From Sphaerisporangium siamense (GTDB taxonomy: Bacteria; Actinomycetota; Actinomycetes; Streptosporangiales; Streptosporangiaceae), in assembly GCF_014205275.1 (NCBI RefSeq), contig NZ_JACHND010000001.1:3038001-3102000 (forward strand): a stretch of 64,000 bases of DNA, written 5' to 3'. The notes under the pieces are model-generated. The model did not search any database. It saw only the letters and a program-made list of their open reading frames with translations, and had not been told where the DNA came from. A program made the translations under genes and the position numbers. Shown in pieces: positions 1-11,118 of the stretch; the first letter of the stretch is position 1; every line of letters begins with the position of its first letter.

Positions 1-1
1 C

Positions 2-1336
<1,335 letters not shown>

Positions 1337-1403
1337 CGGACGGAGGTCCCAGAAGCGGCGCCCGCCCGCGCCGTCGAGCAGGGGAGACGCGGCCCGACGC
1401 CCG

Positions 1404-1440
1404 GCGGGCCGCATGCTCGACTTGCCGATGGGCGGCCCGC
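1404..1440 (+). terminator. possible ligA terminator hairpin
   Basis: Perfect 9-bp inverted repeat GCGGGCCGC/GCGGCCCGC with a 19-nt loop and no T-run. It lies 67 bp after the ligA stop. Weak as an intrinsic terminator. The rest of 1337-1668 shows nothing I can name. Confidence 0.35.
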
Positions 1441-1668
1441 GCCACACCGCGGCCCCCGCTGACCCTCGCAGGCCCGTGCGCGGCCGGTCCGGCGTCGTCG
1501 GACGCCCTGCGCGGCCGTGCCGAGCGTGAACACCTGCGCGGAAGCCGCGCGGCGCGGGCGCCGGTGAATCAGAATGGTCAAGTGCGGGTCAAACCGCGTG
1601 TGGACTCTTGTGGAGGGTTCCAGGGGGCATTTCACGGGATCCGGACCGGCTGGGGGAGCCGGAGGAAG

Positions 1669-1712
1669 GGTGACGTAACACGAGGTCCCGAAATATTCGG
1701 TGACGCAACGTG
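1669..1712 (+). promoter_or_regulatory. palindrome flanked by direct repeats upstream of GGDEF-EAL gene
   Basis: GGTGACGTAAC (1669) and GGTGACGCAAC (1699) are direct repeats exactly 30 bp apart, about three helical turns. Between them sits the perfect palindrome CCGAAATATTCGG (1688-1700). The cluster lies 34 bp upstream of a candidate promoter (TTTCGC at 1722-1727, 18-bp spacer, TACCCT at 1746-1751). It looks like a regulator binding region; the protein is unknown. Confidence 0.45.
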
Positions 1713-1783
1713 CCCAACCGGTTTCGCGAAGTGGCCCAAAGGCCGTACCCTCCCATAGTGACCTCTTGGGGGTTTACTTGCCT

Positions 1784-3856
1784 ATGACGGACCCATCCGA
1801 CACACGCGACACCGCTCCGCGCCCGTTGTCCCCGCTCTGGACCTACATCACGGGAGTCGTGCTCACAGGGCTCGCGGCGCTGGTCGTCGCCGAGGTGCGG
1901 CTCGGTGCCTGGGAACTCGTCACGCTGGCGCGCACCTCCCTGTTCTGGGTGCTGGTGGTGCTGGTCGTGCTCGGGGAGCTCCGCCCGCTCGTCGTCTCCA
2001 CCTCGCGCCTGGTCGGCGGCACTGCCACCTCGACCATGTTCACGTTCGCCATATTGCTCTACTACGGCCTCTCGGTGGCCGTGCTGGTCCACGGGCTCGC
2101 CCTGGTGGTGAGCGGCCTGTCCCACCGCAGGGCCTGGCACCGGGTGGCGTTCAACGTCGCCCAGGTCACGCTGGCGTCCACCGCCGCCGGGGTGGTCCTC
2201 AGCCTCTTCGGGCACCATCCGCGCCCCGCCGTCCCGTGGGTGCCCGAGGGCGTCGACATGACGGCGGTCGCGCTCGCCGCCCTCGCCTACTTCGCCGTGC
2301 GCGGCGTGCTGGTCTGCGGCGCCGTCGCGCTGCACGAGCGCCGCTCGCTCACCCGCGTGCTGCGCACCACGATCGGCCACCAGAGCGTGGTCTACGCCGC
2401 GCTGCTCGGCCTCGCGCCGCTGGTCGTGGTCGTGATGAGCCGCTCGCCCGCGCTGGTCCCGCTGTTCGTGGCGCCGCTGGCCACCATGTACTTCACCGCC
2501 TCGATGTCGGTGCGCCGCGACCACCAGGCCATGCACGACGGCCTCACGTCCCTGCCGAACCGCAAGCTGCTGATCCTGAGCACCGAGGAGGCCCTGGCGG
2601 AGGCCCGCGACGACACGCGGGTGGGCCTGCTGCTTCTCGACCTGGATCGCTTCAAAGAGGTCAACGACACGCTGGGGCACCCCGTGGGGGACCGGCTGCT
2701 GCAGATCGTCGCCCACCGCCTCACCCACAGCGTGCGGCCGGGCGACGTGGTGGCCCGGCTCGGCGGCGACGAGTTCGCCGTCCTGCTGCCGACCGTGCGG
2801 GACGCCATGGCCGCCCGCGAGGTCGCCGCGCGACTGCGCGCCGCGCTCACCCAGCCGGTGCGCCTGGAGGGCATGACCTTCGACATGGACGCCTCGGTCG
2901 GCATCGCGCTCTACCCCGACCACGCGCCCGACTTCGAGCTGCTCCTCCAGCGGTCCGACGTGGCCATGTACTTCGCCAAGGAGGGCCGCACCGGCGTCGA
3001 GGTCTACAACGCCGAGAAGGACCGCAACTCGCCCGAGCGGCTCAACCTGCTCGGCGACCTGCGCAGGGCCATCGGCGGCAGCGACCTGCGCCTGCACTAC
3101 CAGCCCAAGGTGAACCTCGCCACCGGCATGGTGGAGGGGGTGGAGGCCCTGCTGCGGTGGTGGCACCCGGAGCGCGGCCCGATCTCCCCGTCCGACTTCA
3201 TCCCCCTGGCCGAGCAGTCCTACCTGATGCACCAGATCACCCAGCACGTGATCGACGCCGCGCTGGAGCAGGCCGCCGACTGGTGGCACGCCGGGCTTGA
3301 GGTGCCGATCTCGATCAACGTCTCGGCCCGCGACCTGCTCGACTCCGCCCTCCCGGACACGCTGGAGGCCGGGCTGGACCGCCTCGGCCTGCCGCCGCGG
3401 GCGATCCAGCTGGAGGTGACCGAGCGCATCCTGATGACCGACCAGGCGTACACCTCCGACTCGGTCCACGCCCTGGTCGAGCTGGGCATCCCCCTGTCCT
3501 TGGACGATTTCGGCACCGGGTACTCCTCGCTGGTCCGGCTCCAGCGCCTCCAGGTGTGCGAGGTGAAGATCGACGCCTCGTTCGTGCAGCAGCTCGGCAA
3601 GTCGATGGACGACGAGCGCATCGTCCGCTCGATCGTCGACCTGGTCCGCTCGCTCGGCCTGCGGTCGGTGGCCGAGGGCGTGGAGACCGAGGAGGTCGCG
3701 CGCCGCCTGCGCGACATGGGCTGCGACGCCGCCCAGGGCTGGCGGTTCGCCGAGCCGATGCCCGCCGAGGACGTGACCGGCTGGCTGCGGGCGCGCATGG
3801 GCGGGACCCCCGACTCCTACGACCGCCGCGGATCCGCCGAGGTGACGGCCTGCTAG
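1784..3856 (+). CDS. membrane-anchored GGDEF-EAL protein (c-di-GMP synthesis/breakdown)
   Basis: Predicted bifunctional c-di-GMP enzyme of 690 residues. Residues 1-245 are hydrophobic, with several membrane segments forming an unassigned sensor. The diguanylate cyclase domain has GGDEF at residue 327 and an RPGD inhibitory-site motif five residues before it. The phosphodiesterase domain starts with EALLRW at 454 and keeps DDFGTGYSSL and EGVET, so both activities look intact. I chose ATG 1784 over an in-frame start at 1700: it follows a G-rich stretch and overlaps the stop of a 9-codon ORF (GTG 1758 to TGA 1787), which suggests translational coupling. In actinomycetes c-di-GMP controls development through BldD. 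A second enzyme of this class is at 12247. Confidence 0.9.
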   Translation: MTDPSDTRDTAPRPLSPLWTYITGVVLTGLAALVVAEVRLGAWELVTLARTSLFWVLVVLVVLGELRPLVVSTSRLVGGTATSTMFTFAILLYYGLSVAVLVHGLALVVSGLSHRRAWHRVAFNVAQVTLASTAAGVVLSLFGHHPRPAVPWVPEGVDMTAVALAALAYFAVRGVLVCGAVALHERRSLTRVLRTTIGHQSVVYAALLGLAPLVVVVMSRSPALVPLFVAPLATMYFTASMSVRRDHQAMHDGLTSLPNRKLLILSTEEALAEARDDTRVGLLLLDLDRFKEVNDTLGHPVGDRLLQIVAHRLTHSVRPGDVVARLGGDEFAVLLPTVRDAMAAREVAARLRAALTQPVRLEGMTFDMDASVGIALYPDHAPDFELLLQRSDVAMYFAKEGRTGVEVYNAEKDRNSPERLNLLGDLRRAIGGSDLRLHYQPKVNLATGMVEGVEALLRWWHPERGPISPSDFIPLAEQSYLMHQITQHVIDAALEQAADWWHAGLEVPISINVSARDLLDSALPDTLEAGLDRLGLPPRAIQLEVTERILMTDQAYTSDSVHALVELGIPLSLDDFGTGYSSLVRLQRLQVCEVKIDASFVQQLGKSMDDERIVRSIVDLVRSLGLRSVAEGVETEEVARRLRDMGCDAAQGWRFAEPMPAEDVTGWLRARMGGTPDSYDRRGSAEVTAC

Positions 3857-3978
3857 CCCGGGGCGCGGCGGTTCGTCGAGGCCGGCCGAACGGAGGTTAA
3901 TGGTTCGGCCACGTTCGGTCACGCGCCCTAGGATGATGTCACTGTCCGATTGCCATCCATGAAACGGGTTAACGACTC

Positions 3979-4278
3979 ATGTCCGCCATAACCCGCGACG
4001 AGGTCGCTCACCTCGCCCGGCTCTCCCGGCTGGCGCTGAACGACGCCGAGCTCGACCACTACGCCACCCAGCTCGACGCCATCATCGGCGCGGTCGCGCG
4101 CGTGTCCGAGGTCGCCACCGACGACGTCCCGCCGTCCTCGCACGCGCTGCCGCTCACCAACGTCTACCGTCCCGACGAGACGCGGCCGAGCCTGACCCCG
4201 GAGCAGGCGCTGGCGGCCGCCCCGGCCGTCGAGGACGACCGCTTCCGCGTCCCGCGCATCCTCGGGGAGGAGGCATGA
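3979..4278 (+). CDS. gatC: Asp/Glu-tRNA amidotransferase subunit C
   Basis: Small 99-residue subunit of GatCAB, which converts misacylated Glu-tRNA(Gln) and Asp-tRNA(Asn) to the amidated forms. The N-terminus [16 protein letters not shown] and the central [13 protein letters not shown] are typical of GatC, as is the length. Its stop overlaps the gatA start (ATGA), so gatC, gatA and gatB form one translationally coupled operon. No clear Shine-Dalgarno is seen before its ATG. The tRNA-Gln and two tRNA-Glu that feed this pathway, and gltX, lie at 45-49 kb. Confidence 0.96.
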   Translation: MSAITRDEVAHLARLSRLALNDAELDHYATQLDAIIGAVARVSEVATDDVPPSSHALPLTNVYRPDETRPSLTPEQALAAAPAVEDDRFRVPRILGEEA

Positions 4279-5765
4279 GTCTCACCCGCAAGACCGCAGC
4301 CGAGCTCGGCGCGCTCATGGCCTCGGGCGAGGTCTCGGCCGTCGAGGTCGCCCAGGCCCACCTCGACCGTGTCGCCGAGGTCGACGGGCAGGTCCACGCC
4401 TTCCTGCACGTCGCCACCGAGTCGGCGCTGGCCCAGGCCCGCGCGGTCGACGCCCGCCGCGCCGCCGGCGAGGAGCTCGGCCCGCTGGCCGGCGTGCCCA
4501 TCGCCCACAAGGACGTCTTCACCACCACCGACATGCCGACCACGGCCGGGTCCAAGATCCTCGAAGGCTACCGGCCGCCCTACGACGCGACCGTGACCGC
4601 GCGCCTGCGCGAGGCGGGCCTCGTGATCCTCGGCAAGACGAACCTGGACGAGTTCGCGATGGGCTCCTCCACCGAGAACTCCGCCTACGGCCCGACCCGC
4701 AACCCGTGGGATCTCGGCCGCATCCCCGGCGGGTCCTCCGGCGGCTCCAGCGCCGCGGTGGCCTCCTACCAGGCGCCGCTGTCCACCGGCACCGACACCG
4801 GCGGCTCGATCCGCCAGCCCGCCGCCGTCACCGGCATCGTCGGCATGAAGCCCACCTATGGCGGCTCCTCGCGGTACGGGCTCATCGCGTTCGCCTCCTC
4901 GCTGGACACGCCGGGCCCGTTCGCCCGCACCGTCCTGGACGCCGCGCTGCTGCACGAGGCGTTCTCCGGCCACGACGTGATGGACACCACCTCCATCCAC
5001 GCCGAGGTCCCGCCGGTGGTCGAGGCCGCGCGCCAGGGCGACGTCGCCGGGCTGCGCGTCGGCGTGGTCAAGGAGTTCGGGGGCGAGGGCTACCAGCCGG
5101 GCGTGCTGGCCCGCTTCCACGAGGCCGTCGAGCTTCTGGAGTCGATGGGCGCCAAGGTCGCCGAGATCTCCTGCCCGAACTTCGCCTACGCGCTCCCGGC
5201 CTACTACCTGATCGCCCCCTCGGAGTGCTCCTCCAACCTCGCCAGGTTCGACGGCATGCGGTACGGCCTGCGCGCCGGCGACGACGGCTCGCGCAGCGCC
5301 GAGGAGGTCATGGCACTCACCCGCGCCGCCGGGTTCGGCCCCGAGGTCAAGCGGCGCATCATGCTCGGCACCTACGCCCTGTCCAGCGGGTACTACGACG
5401 CCTACTACGGCTCGGCGCAGAAGGTCCGCACGCTGATCGCCCGCGACTTCGAGGCCGCGTTCCACCAGGTCGACGTGCTGATCTCGCCGACCACCCCGAC
5501 CACCGCCTTCCCGATCGGCGAGCGCGCCGACGACCCCATGGCGATGTACCTGGCCGACCTGTGCACGATCCCGGCCAACCTCGCCGGCAACGCGGCCATC
5601 TCCGTACCGTGCGGCCTCGCCGACGAGGACGGCCTCCCCGTGGGCCTCCAGATCATGGCCCCGGTCCTCGGCGACGACCGCTGCTACCGCGTCGGCGCCG
5701 CAATGGAGAAGGCGTTCGAGGACCGCTGGGGCGGCCCGCTGCTGAAGGAGGCTCCGTCCCTGTGA
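4275..5765 (+). CDS. gatA: Glu-tRNA(Gln)/Asp-tRNA(Asn) amidotransferase subunit A
   Basis: Glutamine-hydrolysing subunit of GatCAB, 496 residues. The amidase-signature triad is exact: K79 (PIAHKD), S154 in GGSSGGSS and S178 in DTGGSIRQP, the same numbering as characterised GatA proteins. It frees ammonia from Gln for transfer by GatB. It overlaps gatC by 4 bp and gatB by 4 bp (GTGA), so subunits are probably made in equal amounts. Full length, nothing odd. Confidence 0.98.
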   Translation: MSLTRKTAAELGALMASGEVSAVEVAQAHLDRVAEVDGQVHAFLHVATESALAQARAVDARRAAGEELGPLAGVPIAHKDVFTTTDMPTTAGSKILEGYRPPYDATVTARLREAGLVILGKTNLDEFAMGSSTENSAYGPTRNPWDLGRIPGGSSGGSSAAVASYQAPLSTGTDTGGSIRQPAAVTGIVGMKPTYGGSSRYGLIAFASSLDTPGPFARTVLDAALLHEAFSGHDVMDTTSIHAEVPPVVEAARQGDVAGLRVGVVKEFGGEGYQPGVLARFHEAVELLESMGAKVAEISCPNFAYALPAYYLIAPSECSSNLARFDGMRYGLRAGDDGSRSAEEVMALTRAAGFGPEVKRRIMLGTYALSSGYYDAYYGSAQKVRTLIARDFEAAFHQVDVLISPTTPTTAFPIGERADDPMAMYLADLCTIPANLAGNAAISVPCGLADEDGLPVGLQIMAPVLGDDRCYRVGAAMEKAFEDRWGGPLLKEAPSL

Positions 5766-7270
5766 CCACCACCCACACCTCCATGCCGTTCGACGAGGCG
5801 CTGGAGCGGTTCGAGCCGGTGCTCGGGCTGGAGACGCATGTCGAGCTCGGCACCGCGTCCAAGATGTTCTGCGGGTGTCCTACGGCGTTCGGGGCGCCGC
5901 CGAACACGCATGTGTGTCCGGTGTGCCTGGCGCTGCCGGGGGCGTTGCCGGTGGCCAATGACAAGGCCATCGAGTCGACGATCCGCATCGGGCTGGCTCT
6001 GAACTGCACGATCGCGGAATGGTGCAGGTTCGCCCGGAAGAACTACTTCTATCCGGACATGCCGAAGAACTACCAGATCAGCCAGTACGACGAGCCGCTC
6101 TGCTCCAACGGCTACCTCGACGTCGAGGTGGACGGGCGCCCGTTCCGCATCGAGATCGAGCGGGTGCACCTGGAGGAGGACACCGGCAAGTCCACCCACG
6201 TCGGCGGCGCCACCGGCCGCATCCACGGCGCGGACTACTCCATCGTCGACTACAACCGGGCCGGCATCCCGCTCGTCGAGATCGTCACCAAGCCGATCCC
6301 CGGCACCGACGGCCTCGCGCCCGAGGTCGCCCGGGCGTACGTCACCGAGCTGCGCGAGCTGATGCGCGCCCTCGGCGTGTCCGACGTCCGCATGGAGGAG
6401 GGGTCTCTGCGCTGCGACGTCAACGTCTCGCTGATGCCGCGCGGGTCCTCCGCGTGGGGCACCCGCACCGAGACCAAGAACGTCAACTCGCTGCGCAGCG
6501 TCGAGCGGGCCGTGCGGGGCGAGATCGAGCGCCAGGCCGCCATCCTCGCCGAGGGCGGCAAGATCGTGCAGGAGACCCGCCACTTCCACGAGGACACCGG
6601 CGCCACCACCTCCGGCCGGTCCAAGGAAGAGGCACAGGACTACCGCTACTTCCCCGAGCCCGACCTGCTGCCCATCGCCCCCGCGCCGGAGTGGGTCGAG
6701 GAGCTGCGCGCGGCCCTGCCCGAGCTGCCCTCGGCGCGGCGCAGGCGCCTGCAGGGCGAGTGGGGCGTCTCCGACCTGGACATGGCGGCGATGCACAACG
6801 CCGGCGCCATCGACCTGGTGGAGGCCACGGTGTCCGCCGGGGTGCCCGCCGCCGACGCGCGCAAGTGGTGGATGGGCGAGCTGGCCCGCCGCGCCAACGA
6901 GTCCGGCACGGCCCTGGCCGACCTGCCGATCACGCCCGCGCAGATCGCCCGGGTCGTCGAGCTGGTCGCCTCCGGCGCGCTGAACGACAAGCTGGCCCGC
7001 CAGGTGCTGGAGGGCGTGCTCGCGGGCGAGGGCTCGCCCGACGAGGTCGTCGAGGCCCGGGGCCTGCGCATCGTCAGCGACGAGGGCGAGCTGTCCTCGA
7101 TCATCGACCAGGTTCTCGCCCAGAACGCCGACGCGGCCGACAAGGTGCGGGCCGGCAAGATCGCCGCGGTCGGCGCCCTGGTCGGCGGCGTGATGAAGGC
7201 CAGCAGGGGCAAGGCCGACGCCGGACGCGCCCGGGAGCTGATCCTGGAGAAGCTGGGCGTCCAGGCGTAG
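5762..7270 (+). CDS. gatB: Asp/Glu-tRNA amidotransferase subunit B
   Basis: tRNA-binding kinase/transferase subunit of GatCAB, 502 residues from GTG 5762, which overlaps the gatA stop. GLETHVEL and the zinc ligands (FCGCP, then [13 protein letters not shown]) are near the N-terminus, followed by the ATP/Mg region ([21 protein letters not shown]), a helical domain, and a YqeY-like C-terminal tail ending near [20 protein letters not shown], which contacts tRNA. Last gene of the operon; a strong hairpin follows. Confidence 0.97.
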   Translation: MTTTHTSMPFDEALERFEPVLGLETHVELGTASKMFCGCPTAFGAPPNTHVCPVCLALPGALPVANDKAIESTIRIGLALNCTIAEWCRFARKNYFYPDMPKNYQISQYDEPLCSNGYLDVEVDGRPFRIEIERVHLEEDTGKSTHVGGATGRIHGADYSIVDYNRAGIPLVEIVTKPIPGTDGLAPEVARAYVTELRELMRALGVSDVRMEEGSLRCDVNVSLMPRGSSAWGTRTETKNVNSLRSVERAVRGEIERQAAILAEGGKIVQETRHFHEDTGATTSGRSKEEAQDYRYFPEPDLLPIAPAPEWVEELRAALPELPSARRRRLQGEWGVSDLDMAAMHNAGAIDLVEATVSAGVPAADARKWWMGELARRANESGTALADLPITPAQIARVVELVASGALNDKLARQVLEGVLAGEGSPDEVVEARGLRIVSDEGELSSIIDQVLAQNADAADKVRAGKIAAVGALVGGVMKASRGKADAGRARELILEKLGVQA

Positions 7271-7294
7271 CCCGGCCGCCGCACACCCGTCCGA

Positions 7295-7325
7295 GCGGGC
7301 CCCGCGACACGGTCGCGGGGCCCGC
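7295..7325 (+). terminator. gatCAB terminator
   Basis: Perfect 13-bp stem GCGGGCCCCGCGA/TCGCGGGGCCCGC with loop CACGG, 24 bp after the gatB stop. No long T-run, as is common for actinobacterial terminators. Confidence 0.8.
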
Positions 7326-7488
7326 CGCCGTTTCCGGCGGGCGTGGTCCCATTGCACGAGGTATGGGTTTCACTCTCCGAACGTCCGTCCGTGGGGCGGA
7401 ATTCATCCGTTGATGTAGAAGAATTTGCGCGTGCCCGTGGTTTAGGGTGAGGCGGGGGAACAGGTACGGAGCGGGAGGAGACGAGGGC

Positions 7489-9828
7489 GTGCGGAACGCC
7501 GGAGCGTCCATCGACCCGCCGCCCGACCCGTACTCGGCGGTGCGACCGGACAAATCCAATCCCTCGTCCGGCACCCCTTCTTCTTCGTCGTCCGGTTCGT
7601 CGTCCACGGGCCGGCGGGGCCGATCCGGCGACGACAAGGAGCCCGTCTCCCAGCCGACGCGCAAGAAGCTTCCCCGCGGCGTGTCGCCGCTGCCTCCGGG
7701 CGTGTCGCCCGAGGTGTTCGCGCCCACGCCGCCGTCCTCCTCGTCCGGCAGGCCGCCGACGCTGCCGCCGCCCTCGCCGCCCGCCGAGCCGTGGCCGATG
7801 ACCGGCAGCCCGCGCGTGCGCTGGAGCATGGACGACCCGGCCGCCCAGCCGTCGATCGTCATGGTCCCCGACCCGCCCGGGCGCCGGAGCCGCCTGCGCC
7901 GCATGCTCATCCTCGTCGGCGGCCTCGCGATCCTGTTCATGTTCGGCTACTGCATCCCCGCGACGTACATGTGGGGGAAGGTGCTGCCCGGCACCCAGGT
8001 CGCCGGCATCGCCATCGGCGGCATGACGCAGACCGAGGCGCTCGACCTGGTCCACGCCCGCTTCGACGTCAACGACCAGCGGGACGTCCCGCTGCTGCTC
8101 GGCGGCAGGCCCGTCGGCAAGATCAGGCCCAGCGAGATCGGGCTCGCCGTGGACGCCCAGGCCACGGTCGCCGACGCCGAGACCGGCTTCCCGAGCCCCG
8201 CCGACGTCTGGCGGGCCTTCACCGGCAGGCGCGAGTTGCCGCTGCGGCTCACGTCCAACCAGGTCAAGCTCGCGCAGGAGATCCGCAAGGTCGCGCAGGT
8301 GATCGACAGGCCCGTCCGCGAGGGGCGCATCGTCTACGACGGCGTCACCCCGCGCCTGATCCCGCCGCGCGAGGGCCTCGCGCTGGACCGGCGGGCCGCG
8401 GAGGAGGCCGTCAAGGCGGCGTTCGTCAGCGCCCCGTCCTCGGCCCCGCTCTCGGTCACGACCATCCTCCCCAAGGCCCGCGAAAACGCCTTCGCCCCCT
8501 TCATGGACGACGCGCGGCGCGCGGTGGCCGCGCCGATCCTCCTCACCAACGGCGGCAGGCGGGCGACGCTGACCCCGGCGGCCGTCGCCGCGAACCTGGT
8601 CTTCGCGCCCGGAGAGCAGGGCGACGTGGGCCCCCGGTTCGACACCCACAAGGCGATCGGCGGCCTGGAGGCCGGGCTCGTGGGCGTCGCCGAGGCCGCG
8701 CGGGCGGCCGGGTTCGTCATCGAGAAGGACACCCCGAAGCTCGTCCCCGCCCGCACGGGCAAGGGGGTCGACGTGACCGGGCTCAACGCGGCGCTGGCGC
8801 GGCTGATGGAGCACGGCGGGCGCCGGGTCATCCCGGTGTCGCTGGCCCTCACGCCGCCCGCGCTCACCGACGAGGACGCGCTCGGGCTCGGCGTGAAGGA
8901 GAAGGTCTCCACGTTCACGACGACCTTCCGGTGCTGCGCCGCCCGGGTGACCAACATCCAGCGGGCGGCCAGGCTCGTGGACGGGCGGCTGGTCAAGCCG
9001 GGGGAGACGTTCTCGCTCAACGACGCCGTGGGCCGTCCCGAGTCGTCCCGGGGGTTCGTGTCGGCCCAGGCCGTGCAGGGCGACCGGCTCGTGCTGATCA
9101 TGGGGGGCGGCATCTCGCAGCTCGCCACCACCATGTACAACGCCGTCTACCTCGCGGGGCTGGAGGACGTCGAGCACTCCCAGCACGTCATCCACATCCC
9201 GCGCTACCCGCCCGGGCGTGACGCGGCGGTGTTCTACCCCGAGCCCGACCTGCGGTGGCGCAACGACACCCGGTACGGGATCCTCGTGACGGCCGAGGCG
9301 ACGGGCATGTCGATCACCGTGAACCTCTGGAGCACCAAGCTCTACGACGAGATCAAGGCCGAGACCTCGGCGAAGACGGCGATCACCCCGCCGCAGACCT
9401 TCACCTACGACGGCGGTGACTGCGTTCCCTCGGACGGCGCGCCCGGGTTCACGGTCACGGTGACCCGCGTGTTCTCCAAGGACGGCGAGGTCGTCCGGCG
9501 CGACCAGCCGCAGACCATGACCTACGACCCGCAGGCGCGGGTGATCTGCAAGGGGGACCGCTCGCTGACGTCGGATCCGGAGCTGCGCCGCACGCCTCCG
9601 GCGGGGGACGGTTCGACACCCACGGCCACACCATCCCCCACCGGACAGAAACGATTAAAGAACAAAAATAAGGACAAAAATAGCGAATCCGTCAAAAACC
9701 CCAAAGCCACCCCGAATAAGACTAAGAACATCGGCAATCCCGCACCCAAGGCGAAGCCCGACAAGACCGCCACGCCGAATGGCAACGGGAACGGGAACGG
9801 CAACGGCAACGGCAATGGGAAGAAGTGA
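7489..9828 (+). CDS. VanW-family membrane-anchored, peptidoglycan-associated protein
   Basis: Predicted envelope protein of 779 residues with a cytoplasmic Pro/Ser-rich N-terminus (1-135), one membrane anchor (about 139-158), an extracellular region resembling peptidoglycan-binding YoaR-type domains, and a VanW domain (TTTFRCCAARVTNIQRAA through the GGGISQLATTMYNAV motif, about 475-620). Function of VanW is not established; context is cell wall. GTG 7489 is chosen over GTG 7447 because GGAGGAG lies upstream at good spacing. The last 60 codons are odd: an A-rich stretch coding a Lys/Asn tail, with a TTA leucine codon at 9655-9657 and seven Asn-Gly repeats at the end, unlike the G+C-rich body. 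Confidence 0.85.
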   Translation: MRNAGASIDPPPDPYSAVRPDKSNPSSGTPSSSSSGSSSTGRRGRSGDDKEPVSQPTRKKLPRGVSPLPPGVSPEVFAPTPPSSSSGRPPTLPPPSPPAEPWPMTGSPRVRWSMDDPAAQPSIVMVPDPPGRRSRLRRMLILVGGLAILFMFGYCIPATYMWGKVLPGTQVAGIAIGGMTQTEALDLVHARFDVNDQRDVPLLLGGRPVGKIRPSEIGLAVDAQATVADAETGFPSPADVWRAFTGRRELPLRLTSNQVKLAQEIRKVAQVIDRPVREGRIVYDGVTPRLIPPREGLALDRRAAEEAVKAAFVSAPSSAPLSVTTILPKARENAFAPFMDDARRAVAAPILLTNGGRRATLTPAAVAANLVFAPGEQGDVGPRFDTHKAIGGLEAGLVGVAEAARAAGFVIEKDTPKLVPARTGKGVDVTGLNAALARLMEHGGRRVIPVSLALTPPALTDEDALGLGVKEKVSTFTTTFRCCAARVTNIQRAARLVDGRLVKPGETFSLNDAVGRPESSRGFVSAQAVQGDRLVLIMGGGISQLATTMYNAVYLAGLEDVEHSQHVIHIPRYPPGRDAAVFYPEPDLRWRNDTRYGILVTAEATGMSITVNLWSTKLYDEIKAETSAKTAITPPQTFTYDGGDCVPSDGAPGFTVTVTRVFSKDGEVVRRDQPQTMTYDPQARVICKGDRSLTSDPELRRTPPAGDGSTPTATPSPTGQKRLKNKNKDKNSESVKNPKATPNKTKNIGNPAPKAKPDKTATPNGNGNGNGNGNGNGKK
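9643..9819 (+). repeat. A-rich Lys/Asn tail and (Asn-Gly)7 repeat
   Basis: Positions 9643-9745 are strikingly A-rich (AAA, AAT, AAG codons, plus the TTA codon) inside a G+C-rich gene. Positions 9778-9819 encode seven Asn-Gly pairs from 6-bp units (AAY GGN). This is low-complexity sequence at the extracellular C-terminus of the VanW protein. Confidence 0.85.
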
Positions 9829-9912
9829 GCCGGGCCCCGAGACGCCACACCTCCCCCCGCAGACCACCCACCCCTCCTGAGAACACCTGGCCAGGACCCG
9901 CCGCCTCCGGGC

Positions 9913-11037
9913 CTACCTCAACGGGACGACCAGAATGCGATCGTCGCCCGGCCTCGGACTTCCCCGCCCGTCCTTGTTGCTCGTCCCCACGTACAGGTTC
10001 CCGTCCGGGGGCGCCGCCACCGCGCGCAGCCGCCCGTACTCTCCCTTGAACCTGGCGATCGGCCTGCCCGCCCGGCCCGCCGGGGTGAGGGGGATCTGCC
10101 ACAGCCGCTGCCCCCGCAGCGCCGCCGCCCACAGGGACCCGCCCGCGTAGGCCAGGCCCGACGGTGAGGACTCGCTGGTGGGCCAGGTGAGCAGCGGGTC
10201 GGTGTACTTCTTCCCGCCGCCGAAGCCCTCGACCTCGGGCCAGCCGTAGTTGCGCCCCTTCTCGACGAGGTTGACCTCGTCGTAGGTGTTCTGGCCGAAC
10301 TCGGTGGCGTACATGCGGCCCGCGCGGTCCCAGGCCATGCCCTGCACGTTGCGGTGGCCGTAGGTCCAGACGACGTTGCCGAACGGGTTGCCGGGCGCGG
10401 GCCTGCCCTCGGTGGTCATGCGCAGGATCTTGCCGCCCAGCGAGCCGAGGTCCTGGGAGAGGGGACGGTCGCCCGACTCGCCGGTCGAGGCGTACAGGTA
10501 GCCGTCCGGGCCGAACTCCAGGCGCCCGCCGTTGTGGATGGCGCCCTTGGGGATGCCGCTCAGGATCGTGACGGGGTTCGACAGCGTCCGGTCGTAGCGG
10601 TAGCGCACGATGCGGTTGTCGTCCGCGGCCGTGAAGTACACGAACACCGACCGGTCCTGGGCGAACCTGGGCGAGACGGCGACGCCGAGCAGTCCGCCCT
10701 CCCCGGCGGGGGACACGTCACGGATCACCCCCGCCTCGCTCACCCGCCCGGACGGGGTGACGCGCAGCAGCCGGGCCGAGTCGCGCTCGGTGACCAGCGC
10801 GTCGCCGGAGGGCAGGAAGGCGACGGCCCACGGCACGGCCAGGTCCGCGGCCAGGGTGCGGGGCGCCTTGGGTTGACGCTCGGGCGTGACGGCGGGCGGC
10901 GCGGGCCGCGTGGCGGGCGGATCTCCCGCGTCGGCGCGCCCGGCGCCGTCCGCGGCGCACCCGGCCGCCAGCGCCCCGGCGAGCACCCCGGCGGCGGCGC
11001 GCCGGCGGGCCCCGCGGCGGAACGTTCGGTTGGACAT
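9913..11037 (-). CDS. PQQ-dependent sugar (aldose) dehydrogenase, lipoprotein
   Basis: Glucose/sorbosone-dehydrogenase-type six-blade propeller, 374 residues, expected to oxidise sugars outside the membrane with PQQ. A lipobox LAAGC puts the lipidated cysteine at residue 27. The Arg-rich start RRGARRR could also fit Tat export. Family hallmarks: VPWAVAFLPSGDALVTER, GEGGLLGVAVSP, the active-site region IHNGGRLEFGPDGYLYASTG, YGHRNVQGMAWD and TEFGQNTYDEVN. Start ATG 11037 follows GGAGGAGG. It converges on the VanW gene and diverges from the dehydrogenase at 11119. The true substrate cannot be read; PQQ synthesis genes are not in the window. Confidence 0.88.
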   Translation of the reverse strand: MSNRTFRRGARRRAAAGVLAGALAAGCAADGAGRADAGDPPATRPAPPAVTPERQPKAPRTLAADLAVPWAVAFLPSGDALVTERDSARLLRVTPSGRVSEAGVIRDVSPAGEGGLLGVAVSPRFAQDRSVFVYFTAADDNRIVRYRYDRTLSNPVTILSGIPKGAIHNGGRLEFGPDGYLYASTGESGDRPLSQDLGSLGGKILRMTTEGRPAPGNPFGNVVWTYGHRNVQGMAWDRAGRMYATEFGQNTYDEVNLVEKGRNYGWPEVEGFGGGKKYTDPLLTWPTSESSPSGLAYAGGSLWAAALRGQRLWQIPLTPAGRAGRPIARFKGEYGRLRAVAAPPDGNLYVGTSNKDGRGSPRPGDDRILVVPLR

Positions 11038-11118
11038 GTGACCTCCTCCGTGAACTCCATACTCGCCCGCGGACCGCGAGGTTCCCGGCTCGCGGGGCGG
11101 TCGTTAGGGTTGACGGTC

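Noticed and set aside
1669-1712. BldD-type box in the GGTGACGYAAC repeats
   Set aside because: The expected inverted TNAC/GTNA spacing is not met; the repeats are direct. Kept only as an unassigned regulatory region.
1589-3922. Long antisense ORFs over nearly every gene (this one is 777 codons)
   Set aside because: High G+C makes long shadow frames common; the opposite strands carry clear domain families and these products are low-complexity Arg/Gly/Pro/His sequences.
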